A stretch of DNA of 38,077 nucleotides from an uncultured Lachnospiraceae bacterium (GTDB lineage Bacteria; Bacillota; Clostridia; Lachnospirales; Lachnospiraceae): NCBI GenBank assembly GCA_910585825.1, contig CAJUEY010000027.1:1-38077 (forward strand), read 5' to 3'. The translations under genes were made by a program, and so were the position numbers. This document shows positions 16,240-25,317 of the stretch, piece after piece. The stretch's first letter is position 1; each line of letters starts with the position of its first letter. The notes beneath the pieces were generated by a model that did no database searches, was not told where the DNA came from, and worked only from the letters and a program-made list of their open reading frames with translations.

Positions 16240-16298
16240 AAAATGCGAATACTGTGACTGGTGATATATATGAAAAAAATCAACGGTATTCGCATTTT
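16240..16298 (+). promoter_or_regulatory. 13-bp inverted repeat enclosing a translation start
   Basis: AAAATGCGAATAC (16240-16252) and GTATTCGCATTTT (16286-16298) are perfect complements. The 33-nt loop holds the start codons at 16261 and 16270 and the weak ribosome site, so the folded RNA could limit initiation. CTTTGTT follows the right arm, so a leaky terminator for the DUF3048 gene is also possible. Confidence 0.6.
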
Positions 16299-16650
16299 CT
16301 TTGTTCTTACGGTATTATTTTTGATTGGATGTTATCAGATTATAAATTTGGGATATACAGAAGAAGAACCGGAAATGATGGCAACAGAGCAGGCAGCTGT
16401 AGAAGAGATAGAGTCTGAAACGACAGAATACGAAGCGGTTCCCGTCAGTCAGACGATAGACTATAAGTTTATTATTGTAGAAGAAAGTGATTATTTGACG
16501 GTATATTTTGCGGATAGGGTTACAGTATATGAATATACCGACATCCGCTATTCTGATCTTCCGGATGCTCTGCGGCAGAAAATCCGAAAAGGGTATTCTG
16601 TGAAAGATGAGGCGACTCTGTTTGGGTTTTTGGAGAATTATAGCAGCTAA
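16270..16650 (+). CDS. Small membrane-anchored protein, possibly BofC-C-like
   Basis: A 126-aa protein with an N-terminal hydrophobic helix at about 8-28 that contains a lipobox-like LIGC (18-21), an acidic linker (about 30-58) and a compact C-terminal domain. That domain (YKFIIVEESDYLTVYF, then VYEYTDIRYSDLP and a terminal FLENYSS) resembles the BofC C-terminal type seen in clostridial proteins, an assignment from memory that I hold loosely. The start is ATG 16270; GTG 16261 in the same frame is possible. The ribosome site is poor and enclosed by the inverted repeat at 16240-16298. Confidence 0.6.
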   Translation: MKKINGIRIFFVLTVLFLIGCYQIINLGYTEEEPEMMATEQAAVEEIESETTEYEAVPVSQTIDYKFIIVEESDYLTVYFADRVTVYEYTDIRYSDLPDALRQKIRKGYSVKDEATLFGFLENYSS

Positions 16651-16669
16651 GAGGAAAACTCTTTACAAG

Positions 16670-16698
16670 TTGATTTTTCAATTTTCTTATGCTAAAAT
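16670..16698 (+). promoter_or_regulatory. Sigma-A-type promoter with extended -10, before the flavoprotein operon
   Basis: TTGATT at 16670-16675, a 17-bp spacer and TAAAAT at 16693-16698 preceded by TGC. Transcription would start near 16705, about 35 nt before the TTG start at 16740. Confidence 0.6.
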
Positions 16699-16739
16699 AT
16701 CTGACGTAGGAAAATATTGTAATTGAAAAAGGTGTCAGA

Positions 16740-17960
16740 TTGAATAAAGTTATTATCATCGGCGGCGGCGCCTCCGGTATGGCTGCAGCCATATCTGCGG
16801 CACGTCACAAGGCAGAGGTCACAATTATCGAGCATAGGGACAGAATCGGCAAGAAGATTTTGTCCACCGGAAATGGAAAATGTAATTATACCAACAAAAA
16901 GCAGGGCTTACGCTACTACAGGGGCGAAAACCCTGCATTTGTATTGCCTGTTTTAGAACAGTTTGGATTTCAAGAGACGATTGCTTTTTTTCAAGAACTG
17001 GGTATTGTACCAAAGGAAAGGGAAGGCTGTTTTTATCCTGCCAGCGGACAGGCCTCCTCTGTATTAGAAGTACTTCGCATGGAACTTAGAAGACTGTCTG
17101 TGGATATCAGAACCGAAGCTTCTCTGATTTCTGTTCGTAAAACCAAAAAAGGATTTGTCGTACAGACGAATCAGGATACCTTTTTTGCAGATAAATGCAT
17201 TTTTGCCTGCGGAGGAAGAGCGTTTCCCAAGTCCGGAAGCGACGGAAGCGCTTTTCCACATATAGAGAAATTGGGACATACGTTTACAGATGTAGTACCT
17301 GCATTGGTGCAAATGAAGGCAAAACAGTCATATTTCAAATCAATTGCAGGAATTCGTGCAGAAATTTCGATTCAATTATACATCAATCAACATCTGGTTT
17401 GTCAGGACAGAGGCGAAGTACAGCTGACAAAGGACGGCATTTCCGGAATTCCTACTTTTCAGGTCAGCCGTTTTGCGGCAAAAGCTTTGCAGAATAGGCA
17501 AAAGGTCCAGGCTGTATTGGATTTTGTTCCCTATATGTCAGAAGAAGAACTGCATCTGGAGCTGCAAAAGCGTTTTATACGAAAAAACGGAAAAACGGCA
17601 GAAGAAGCTTTGATCGGTTTTTTTTCCAAAAAACTAATTCCCTTGTTTTTAAAGGAAAATCAGATTCCAATTCATGAGGCAGCAGAAAAGGTTTCTTCTT
17701 CCAAAATCCAAAAGCTATCTGAATATCTAAAGCATGTTGCCATTGATCTGGTTGATACGGAAGGATTTGAGAAAGCCCAGACTTCTGCCGGCGGCGTCAA
17801 TACAGCAGAAATCAATGCGGAAACACTGGAATCTTATCTGGTTCCCGGACTATATTTTGCCGGAGAAGTCATTGATATTGACGGTATGTGCGGCGGCTAT
17901 AACCTGCAGTGGGCATGGTCTTCCGGGTATGCCGCCGGGATGCATGCGGCAGAAAGATAA
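16740..17960 (+). CDS. NAD(P)/FAD-dependent oxidoreductase, HI0933/BaiN family
   Basis: A 406-aa flavoprotein of the HI0933 (YhiN/BaiN) family. The Rossmann FAD-binding motif GGGASG is at residues 8-13, followed by the family's RIGKKILSTGNGKCNYTN segment and the C-terminal AGEVIDIDGMCGGYNLQWAWSSG signature (about 378-398). Named members include BaiN, described as acting in bile-acid 7-dehydroxylation, but most members have no proven substrate, so I do not assign one. The TTG start at 16740 has AAGGTG eight bases upstream. Length is typical. The next flavoprotein begins 89 bp downstream and may be co-transcribed. Confidence 0.88.
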   Translation: MNKVIIIGGGASGMAAAISAARHKAEVTIIEHRDRIGKKILSTGNGKCNYTNKKQGLRYYRGENPAFVLPVLEQFGFQETIAFFQELGIVPKEREGCFYPASGQASSVLEVLRMELRRLSVDIRTEASLISVRKTKKGFVVQTNQDTFFADKCIFACGGRAFPKSGSDGSAFPHIEKLGHTFTDVVPALVQMKAKQSYFKSIAGIRAEISIQLYINQHLVCQDRGEVQLTKDGISGIPTFQVSRFAAKALQNRQKVQAVLDFVPYMSEEELHLELQKRFIRKNGKTAEEALIGFFSKKLIPLFLKENQIPIHEAAEKVSSSKIQKLSEYLKHVAIDLVDTEGFEKAQTSAGGVNTAEINAETLESYLVPGLYFAGEVIDIDGMCGGYNLQWAWSSGYAAGMHAAER

Positions 17961-18049
17961 CCGATGATGTGCATAACAAAGCATGCTGCAAGAACAATGA
18001 TTTATGTGTGAAGGGCAGTAATGGCAACTATGCAGCAGGAGAAACAGAA

Positions 18050-19636
18050 ATGATACAAATTCAGCAATTAAAACTTCCGATTACACATACATGCAAAGAT
18101 TTGGAAACAAAAATTCTAAAAGTTTTGAAGATTCAAAAAGAACAGCTGACGGATTACAGGATTATAAAACAGTCTATTGATGCCAGAAAAAAGCAGGAGA
18201 TTCATTACGTCTACACGTTGGAAGTTTCTACTATAAACGATAGAAAAATTGCCAAAAAACTGCATTTCGATTCCATCCGCTATATGGAACAAAAACCTTA
18301 CCGGTTTCCATCCTCTGGCAGCAAAAAACTGACACATCCCCCTGTCATTGCAGGAAGCGGGCCTGCAGGGCTCTTCTGCGCCTATATGTTAGCTTTGGCG
18401 GGATATGCGCCAATTGTCTTAGAACGAGGCAAAACCGTAGAAGAACGGCAAAAGGATGTACAGCGGTTCTGGAAAGAGGGATGTTTGAATCCGGAATCTA
18501 ACGTGCAGTTTGGAGAAGGCGGCGCGGGCACGTTTTCCGATGGAAAATTAAATACGCTGATCAAAGATCCCACGGGCCGAAACCGAAAGGTGCTTGAAAT
18601 ATTTATAGACCACGGCGCGCCAAAAGAAATTTTTTATGATGCAAAACCCCATATCGGAACAGATCTGCTGGCAAAGGTGATACCCGCGCTCCGGCAGGAT
18701 ATTATAAATATGGGCGGCCGGTTTTTCTTTGAAAGCTGCCTGACGGATCTGACAATTTCCAACAAAACACTGACTGCTGTAGAAATTAATCACCGGGAAA
18801 ACATCAATGCGGATATTCTTGTGCTGGCTATAGGGCACAGCGCCAGAGATACGTTTTCCATGCTCCATGACCATAATATACCAATGGAAGAGAAATCCTT
18901 TGCCGTTGGTCTTCGGGTGGAACATCCTCAGGAAATGATCAGCCGAAATCAATACAAAGATGCAGCATCCCTGCTGCCTCCGGCTGCTTACAAAGTAACG
19001 GCAAAAGGAACAAACCAAAGAGGCGTCTATTCTTTTTGTATGTGTCCGGGAGGCTATGTCGTCAATGCCTCCTCCGAAGAAAAACGACTGGCAGTAAACG
19101 GAATGAGCTATTATAAAAGAGATGGCGCCAATGCCAACAGCGCCATTATCGTATCTGTTACGCCAAAGGATTTCCATGCATCAGGACCGTTATCCGGACT
19201 GGAATTTCAACGCAGATTAGAAGAAAAAGCGTTCGGGCTGGGAGAAGGACAGATTCCCCAGCAGCTTTACGGGGATTTCAAATGCAGACAACACAGCCGG
19301 TCTTATGGTTCCTTTTCTTCTGCCGCCTGTGGAAGTACCCGGTTTGCACCTTTGCATCAGTTGTTTGAGAAAGAAATCTACGAATCTTTTCTCTGCGGAA
19401 TGGAACAGTTTGCCAAAAAAATTCCGGGGTTTGACAGAGAAGATGTGATTCTTTCCGGCGTGGAAAGCAGAACTTCATCTCCGGTCAGGATACACAGAAA
19501 CGCAGAATTTCAGAGTGAAATCAAAGGAATCTATCCCTGTGGAGAAGGGGCCGGATATGCAGGCGGAATTATGTCTGCAGCAATCGACGGAATAAAAACG
19601 GCAGAGGCGGTTGCTTCCCGCTATGCTCCGGCATAG
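18050..19636 (+). CDS. FAD-dependent dehydrogenase of the COG2509 type
   Basis: A 528-aa flavoprotein of the uncharacterised COG2509 group. A short N-terminal domain (1-90) carries the family's KQSIDARKK...YVYTLEV segment. The FAD dinucleotide motif GSGPAG is at 102-107, and the diagnostic VQFGEGGAGTFSDGKLNT block lies at about 146-163. A C-terminal GEGAGYAGGIMSAAIDG motif closes the FAD site. I start at ATG 18050, which has AGGAG eight bases upstream; the frame is open back to 17909 inside the previous gene, but those residues do not fit the family. The physiological reaction is unknown. mutS follows 111 bp later. Confidence 0.87.
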   Translation: MIQIQQLKLPITHTCKDLETKILKVLKIQKEQLTDYRIIKQSIDARKKQEIHYVYTLEVSTINDRKIAKKLHFDSIRYMEQKPYRFPSSGSKKLTHPPVIAGSGPAGLFCAYMLALAGYAPIVLERGKTVEERQKDVQRFWKEGCLNPESNVQFGEGGAGTFSDGKLNTLIKDPTGRNRKVLEIFIDHGAPKEIFYDAKPHIGTDLLAKVIPALRQDIINMGGRFFFESCLTDLTISNKTLTAVEINHRENINADILVLAIGHSARDTFSMLHDHNIPMEEKSFAVGLRVEHPQEMISRNQYKDAASLLPPAAYKVTAKGTNQRGVYSFCMCPGGYVVNASSEEKRLAVNGMSYYKRDGANANSAIIVSVTPKDFHASGPLSGLEFQRRLEEKAFGLGEGQIPQQLYGDFKCRQHSRSYGSFSSAACGSTRFAPLHQLFEKEIYESFLCGMEQFAKKIPGFDREDVILSGVESRTSSPVRIHRNAEFQSEIKGIYPCGEGAGYAGGIMSAAIDGIKTAEAVASRYAPA

Positions 19637-19747
19637 CAGCTGATTTTATAGCTGTCCGGCAGAATCTGTAATTAGCAGATCTCCTTGAACTCTAAAGCGG
19701 CTAACATGCGGACGGCTGAAAATGTACAAATGGAAGGAAGTAAAATT

Positions 19748-22390
19748 TTGAGTGAATATACACCAATGATGCAGCAGTATCTGGAAGTAAAAGAAGATTA
19801 TAAGGACTGTATTTTGTTTTATCGTCTGGGTGATTTCTATGAAATGTTTTTTGAAGACGCCAAAACAGCCTCCAAAGAATTAGAACTTACCCTGACGGGA
19901 AAAAACTGCGGCACTGCGGAACGGGCTCCCATGTGCGGCGTTCCTCACCATGCTGTGGAAGGATATTTGAATAAACTGGTAAAAAAAGGTTATAAAGTGG
20001 CAGTCTGTGAACAGGTGGAAGATCCCAAAACAGCCAGGGGAATCGTAAAAAGAGAAGTCATTCGGGTTGTAACGCCGGGCACCAATACAGACAGCCAGGC
20101 TCTTGACGAATCCAAAAACAACTATATTATGTGTATTGTCTATCTGGCTGACAAATACGGTGTTTCCATTGCTGACGTCAGTACAGGAGATTATTTTGTA
20201 ACAGAAGTGGATACGGAACGAAAACTGCTGGATGAAATGAACAAATACAATCCGGCGGAAATTATCTGCAACGAAGCCTTTTACATGAGCGGCATTGATA
20301 TAGAAGATATTACAAACCGTTTAAATATCTGCGTGAATTCTTTAGAATCCTGGTATTTTAGTGAAGATGCGTCCATCGGTACGTTAAAAGAACATTTTCA
20401 TATCCACAGCCTGGAGGGAATCGGTCTTCATGATTTTCCAAACGGCAGTATAGCGGCGGGCTCTCTGCTGAAATATCTTTACGAAACCCAGAAGAATTCT
20501 CTGGCCCATATGGTAGAAATTCATCCTTATATGACGGGGGCTTTTATGATTATCGACAGCTCCACCAGAAGAAATCTGGAGCTGGTAGAGACTTTACGGG
20601 AAAAAGCAAAAAGAGGTTCTCTTTTGTGGGTTTTGGACAAGACCAAAACAGCTATGGGAGCCAGAATGCTGCGTTCTTATGTGGAACAGCCTTTGATTGA
20701 AAAAGACCGGATTACAAAACGGTTGGATGCCGTAGAAGAACTGTACGGCCAAATGATTACAAGAGAAGAGCTAAGAGAGTATCTAAATCCCATTTACGAT
20801 CTGGAGCGTCTGATTACCAGAGTGACGTATCAGACTGCCAGTCCCAGAGATCTTATTGCATTTAAAAATTCCATCAAAATGCTGCCTCCCATCAAAGGCC
20901 TTCTCCGGGATTTTTCGGCTCCTCTGCTGTGGGAAATTATGAACGGCATGGATACCTTAGAAGATATTTTTGAAAAAATTGAATCCGGCATAATCGAAGA
21001 CGCCCCCATACAGGTGCACGACGGTGGTATTATAAAAGAGCATTATAACGAAGAAGTAGACCGATTAAAAAAAGCCCGGACAGAAGGGAAAACATGGCTT
21101 GCCAAATTAGAGGCAGAAGAACGGGAAAAAACAGGAATTAAAAATCTGAAGATCAAATACAACAAAGTATTTGGCTACTATCTGGAAGTGACAAATTCCT
21201 ACAAAAATCTTGTTCCGGATTATTTCACAAGGAAACAGACCATGTCAAATGCAGAACGGTATATCACGCCGGAATTAAAGGAACTGGAAAATGTCATCCT
21301 AGGTGCGGAAGATAAACTGATTGCTCTGGAATATGATCTGTTCCGGGATATCCGGGATTCTGTGGCAAAAGAAGTTTCCCGCATCCAGAAAACAGCAAAA
21401 GCAGTGGCAACTTTAGATGTTCTGTCATCTCTTGCCTACACAGCAGAACAGAATCATTACTGCCGGCCGAAATTAAACGAAAAAGGCGTCATTGATATCA
21501 AAGGCGGCCGTCATCCGGTGGTAGAGAAGATGATACATAACGAAATGTTTATCAATAACGACACTTATCTGGATAACAACAAACGGCGGATTTCTATTAT
21601 TACCGGTCCCAATATGGCGGGAAAATCCACCTATATGCGTCAAAGCGCACTGATTGTCCTAATGGCACAAATCGGCAGTTTTGTTCCCGCGGATTCTGCC
21701 AATATTGGAATTGTAGACAGAATTTTTACAAGGGTAGGCGCATCGGATGATCTGGCCAGCGGACAGAGCACTTTTATGGTAGAGATGACGGAGGTGGCCA
21801 ATATTTTAAGAAATGCCACCTCAAAATCCCTTCTTGTTTTAGATGAAATCGGCAGGGGCACAAGTACTTTTGACGGACTGAGCATAGCCTGGGCAGTGGT
21901 AGAACACATCAGCAATCCAAAACTGTTAGGCGCCAAAACCTTATTTGCCACGCATTATCATGAACTGACGGAACTGGAAGGGAAATTAAATAACGTCAAT
22001 AATTACTGTATTGCCGTCAAAGAACGGGGAGACGACATTGTATTCTTAAGAAAAATTGTTTCCGGCGGCGCCGATAAAAGTTACGGCATTCAGGTGGCAA
22101 AACTGGCGGGACTGCCGGATTCTGTTTTGGAACGGGCCAAAATTATTGTAGAGGAATTGAGCGCCAACGACATTTCGGATATTGCCAAAAACATATCGGT
22201 GGATACGGTTTCCAAAAAGAAAAAAGCCTCCTTGGACGAGGTGGATCTGGCTCAGATGTCTCTCTTTGACACCGTAAAAGACGATGATATTATCGCAGAA
22301 TTAAGAGATGTAGATATCAGTCATCTGACGCCCATTGAGGCAATGAATAAGCTCTATGAGCTGCAGAATAAAATCAAAAATCGCTGGTAA
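19748..22390 (+). CDS. mutS: DNA mismatch repair protein MutS
   Basis: MutS binds base mismatches and small loops and starts repair with MutL. The 880-aa product has the mismatch-reading FYEMF (Phe-x-Glu) near the N terminus, the GVPHHAVEGYLNKLVKKGYKVAVCEQ block, Walker A GPNMAGKST at about 620-628, Walker B LVLDEIGRGTSTFDG and the ATHYHEL switch. I favour the TTG at 19748, preceded by GGAAGG, because it gives the usual short leader before TPMMQQY. The TTG at 19685 and ATGs at 19706 and 19730 are in frame upstream. mutL follows after 25 bp. Strongly supported. Confidence 0.96.
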   Translation: MSEYTPMMQQYLEVKEDYKDCILFYRLGDFYEMFFEDAKTASKELELTLTGKNCGTAERAPMCGVPHHAVEGYLNKLVKKGYKVAVCEQVEDPKTARGIVKREVIRVVTPGTNTDSQALDESKNNYIMCIVYLADKYGVSIADVSTGDYFVTEVDTERKLLDEMNKYNPAEIICNEAFYMSGIDIEDITNRLNICVNSLESWYFSEDASIGTLKEHFHIHSLEGIGLHDFPNGSIAAGSLLKYLYETQKNSLAHMVEIHPYMTGAFMIIDSSTRRNLELVETLREKAKRGSLLWVLDKTKTAMGARMLRSYVEQPLIEKDRITKRLDAVEELYGQMITREELREYLNPIYDLERLITRVTYQTASPRDLIAFKNSIKMLPPIKGLLRDFSAPLLWEIMNGMDTLEDIFEKIESGIIEDAPIQVHDGGIIKEHYNEEVDRLKKARTEGKTWLAKLEAEEREKTGIKNLKIKYNKVFGYYLEVTNSYKNLVPDYFTRKQTMSNAERYITPELKELENVILGAEDKLIALEYDLFRDIRDSVAKEVSRIQKTAKAVATLDVLSSLAYTAEQNHYCRPKLNEKGVIDIKGGRHPVVEKMIHNEMFINNDTYLDNNKRRISIITGPNMAGKSTYMRQSALIVLMAQIGSFVPADSANIGIVDRIFTRVGASDDLASGQSTFMVEMTEVANILRNATSKSLLVLDEIGRGTSTFDGLSIAWAVVEHISNPKLLGAKTLFATHYHELTELEGKLNNVNNYCIAVKERGDDIVFLRKIVSGGADKSYGIQVAKLAGLPDSVLERAKIIVEELSANDISDIAKNISVDTVSKKKKASLDEVDLAQMSLFDTVKDDDIIAELRDVDISHLTPIEAMNKLYELQNKIKNRW

Positions 22391-22415
22391 CGGTTATATC
22401 CTTTAGGAGGCAGAC

Positions 22416-24359
22416 GTGGCAGAAATTATATTGTTAAATCAGGAAACTATTGATAAAATCGCGGCAGGAGAAGTCATTGAGCGGCCTTCTTCTGTTGTAA
22501 AAGAATTAATCGAAAATTCTATGGATGCAGGCGCAACGGCAGTCACAGTCGAGATCAAAGACGGAGGAAGCTCTCTGATCCGTATTACAGACAACGGCTT
22601 TGGCATTGAAAAAGACCAGGTTCCCATGGCGTTTTTACGTCATTCCACAAGCAAGATCAAATCCGTGGAAGACCTTCTTTCCATATCTTCTTTGGGATTT
22701 CGGGGCGAGGCGCTTTCCAGCATTGCAGCCGTAGCCCGGGTAGAACTGATCACAAAAACCGTTTCCCAGCTGACCGGTATCCGTTATGTCATTGAAGGCT
22801 CAGTGGAAAAGGAAAAAGAAGAGATCGGGGCTCCTGACGGAACCACCTTTCTGGTGCGGGACTTATTCTATAATACGCCGGCCAGAAAAAAGTTTTTAAA
22901 AACAGCGCAGACAGAAGCTGGCTATATCAATACTTTGGTGGAGCGGCTGGCTTTATCCAGACCGGATATCTCTTTTAAACTGATCATCAATAATCAGATC
23001 AGGCTCCACACCTCCGGAAATTCCAATGCAAAAGATGTGATTTACCAGATTTACGGCAAAGATATCACCTCTTCCCTGATTGAGATCGAAGACAAAAATG
23101 AATTATTCGAGGTAACCGGATTTATCGGAAAACCGGAAGTGTCCAGAGGCAACCGAAATTTTGAACATTATTTTATCAACAGACGTTATATCAAGAGCTC
23201 TCTGATTGCCAAAGGCCTGGAAGACGGCTATAAAAATTTTTTGATGCAGCATCAGTATCCCTTTTGCGTGCTGTATTTCTTCTTTGACGGACAGCTGTTG
23301 GATGTCAATGTGCATCCCACCAAAATGGAACTGCGTTTCGGCAGGAACGAAGAAATTTATCAAAAACTTTTTAACTGTATCAGGGAAAAATTACTCCATA
23401 GAGACCACATCAAATCTGTATCCATAGGAGAAACTAACGAGAAGAAAAAAGACAGGGCAGCCGTTTCTGCAAAGCAGGCAATACCGGAGCCTTTTGAGAA
23501 AAAGAGAATGGAGCAGCTGGCTGCATCTGTTCGGAAAGATTCTCCTTATGAGCCTAAATATACAAAAGAGCAGACCGTCAGGAACTGGTCAGCCGGCGCA
23601 AAAACGCAGCCGGGAACACAAAATCAGGAAATAAACAGAGCAAAAACAGCAGAAACGCAAAAACAGACGACAAATATTTCTCAGCCGAAAGAATCTCAAA
23701 AGCCTGATTACATTGAAACTCCGGCAGAATATGTACAGGAAGAAATCAGATACGAGGGCAGATTTTTATCTGAACAGGCCCAAAAACAGCATAAGATTAT
23801 CGGCCAGGTATTTGATACCTACTGGCTTGTGGAATATGATGGAAAGCTTTTTATCATCGATCAGCATGCCGCTCATGAAAAAGTATTGTATGAACGAACG
23901 CTTTCTTCTCTGAAGAACAGATCTCACACAACCCAGATGATATCCCCTCCTGTGATTTTAACGTTAAATCCCCAGGAAGAAGAGGCGCTTTCTATTTATC
24001 AGGAGCAATTAAAAAATTTAGGTTTTGAAATAGAGCCTTTTGGCGGAAAGGAATACGCTGTCTGCGGTGTGCCCGGCAATCTCTTTGATTTGAATCCAAA
24101 ACAAATTCTTCTGGAGATTCTGGATTCTCATGAAGAAATCAAGAAAGCCTCTACACCGGAACTTGTACTGGAAAAAATTGCATCCATGTCCTGTAAAGCA
24201 GCCGTAAAAGGAAATCATACGTTAAAACGGCAGGAAGCAGAAACGCTGATTGCAGAGCTTTTGGAACTGGAAAATCCCTATTTCTGTCCCCATGGCAGGC
24301 CGACAATCATCGCCATGACAAAACAGGAATTAGAGAAAAAATTTAAAAGGATTGTATAA
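22416..24359 (+). CDS. mutL: DNA mismatch repair protein MutL
   Basis: MutL is the GHKL-ATPase partner of MutS. The 647 aa show the ATPase motifs ELIENSMDAGAT, DNGFGI and GFRGEALSSIAAV, a polar Lys/Gln/Thr-rich linker (about 330-440) and a C-terminal endonuclease domain with DQHA-x2-E-x4-E at 482-493, plus the later SCKAAVK and CPHGRPT motifs. The intact endonuclease motif means it should nick the strand itself, as in organisms without MutH. GTG start at 22416, with AGGAGG upstream. The gene ends one base before miaA. Confidence 0.96.
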   Translation: MAEIILLNQETIDKIAAGEVIERPSSVVKELIENSMDAGATAVTVEIKDGGSSLIRITDNGFGIEKDQVPMAFLRHSTSKIKSVEDLLSISSLGFRGEALSSIAAVARVELITKTVSQLTGIRYVIEGSVEKEKEEIGAPDGTTFLVRDLFYNTPARKKFLKTAQTEAGYINTLVERLALSRPDISFKLIINNQIRLHTSGNSNAKDVIYQIYGKDITSSLIEIEDKNELFEVTGFIGKPEVSRGNRNFEHYFINRRYIKSSLIAKGLEDGYKNFLMQHQYPFCVLYFFFDGQLLDVNVHPTKMELRFGRNEEIYQKLFNCIREKLLHRDHIKSVSIGETNEKKKDRAAVSAKQAIPEPFEKKRMEQLAASVRKDSPYEPKYTKEQTVRNWSAGAKTQPGTQNQEINRAKTAETQKQTTNISQPKESQKPDYIETPAEYVQEEIRYEGRFLSEQAQKQHKIIGQVFDTYWLVEYDGKLFIIDQHAAHEKVLYERTLSSLKNRSHTTQMISPPVILTLNPQEEEALSIYQEQLKNLGFEIEPFGGKEYAVCGVPGNLFDLNPKQILLEILDSHEEIKKASTPELVLEKIASMSCKAAVKGNHTLKRQEAETLIAELLELENPYFCPHGRPTIIAMTKQELEKKFKRIV

Positions 24360-24360
24360 T

Positions 24361-25317
24361 ATGAAACCACCACTCATCATACTTTCCGGGCCTACTGCCT
24401 CCGGAAAAACAGGTTTATCCGTAAAACTGGCAGAAAAAATAAAAGGATCGATTATTTCTGCAGATTCCATGCAGGTATACCGCCATATGGATATCGGTTC
24501 CGCCAAAATCCGCCCGGAAGAAATGAATGGGATTCCTCATTACCTGATTGATGAGTTGATGCCGGAAGAAGAATTTAACATTGTACTTTTTCAGAAACTT
24601 GCCAAAAAATATATGGCAGAGATTTATGCCCGGCAGAGAATCCCTATTCTTACAGGCGGAACCGGATTTTATATCCAGTCTGTACTATACGACATTGACT
24701 TCTCGAAAGAAAAAACCTCAGACAGCCTGCGAAAAGAGTTAGAGACGCTCGCCAAAACGAAGGGAGTCCTGGCGCTGCATCAAATGCTGGCGGAAGTAGA
24801 TGCAGATTCTGCGAATTCTATTCATCCGAACAATATAAAACGCGTCATCCGCGCCCTGGAATTTTATCGGCAGAACGGATATCCTATTTCCCGGCACAAT
24901 GAAATGGAACGACAGAAATCGTCTCCCTATCAGGCCGCCTATTTTGTACTGACAGACGAAAGAGCCCGTCTGTACGAGAAAATTGACTGCCGGGTAGATC
25001 TTATGCTGGAAGAAGGTCTTTTGGAAGAAGTCAGGAAATTAAAAGACATGGGCTGTCACAGAGGAATGATATCCATGCAGGGACTGGGCTACAAAGAACT
25101 GTTAGATCATCTGGAGGGAGAAATTTCTCTGGAAGAGGCCCTTTACCGGATCAAACGGGATACCAGACATTTTGCCAAACGGCAGCTCACCTGGTTTGGA
25201 AAAGAAAAAGACGTCATCTGGCTGGATAAGCAGCATTTTGATCATGACGAAAACAAGATACTGAATTATATGATTTCTATTTTAGAAGAAAAGGGGATAT
25301 ATCATGCACAATCATGA
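24361..25317 (+). CDS. miaA: tRNA dimethylallyltransferase MiaA
   Basis: MiaA adds a dimethylallyl group to A37 of tRNAs that read codons starting with U, improving decoding. The 318 aa have the P-loop GPTASGKT at 10-17, the DSMQVYRHMDIGSAK block, the TGGTGFYIQ motif and the HPNNIKRVIRALE segment. ATG 24361 has AAAAGGA about ten bases upstream, and TTG 24352 in the same frame is less likely. It is one base from the mutL stop and overlaps the next gene by 14 bp, so mutS-mutL-miaA and the PLP enzyme form one operon. Confidence 0.96.
   Translation: MKPPLIILSGPTASGKTGLSVKLAEKIKGSIISADSMQVYRHMDIGSAKIRPEEMNGIPHYLIDELMPEEEFNIVLFQKLAKKYMAEIYARQRIPILTGGTGFYIQSVLYDIDFSKEKTSDSLRKELETLAKTKGVLALHQMLAEVDADSANSIHPNNIKRVIRALEFYRQNGYPISRHNEMERQKSSPYQAAYFVLTDERARLYEKIDCRVDLMLEEGLLEEVRKLKDMGCHRGMISMQGLGYKELLDHLEGEISLEEALYRIKRDTRHFAKRQLTWFGKEKDVIWLDKQHFDHDENKILNYMISILEEKGIYHAQS

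Noticed and set aside
17909..18049. An N-terminal extension of the COG2509 flavoprotein overlapping the previous gene.
   Set aside because: The residues are Cys/Asn-rich and unlike the family, while ATG 18050 has AGGAG at proper spacing and gives the normal family start.
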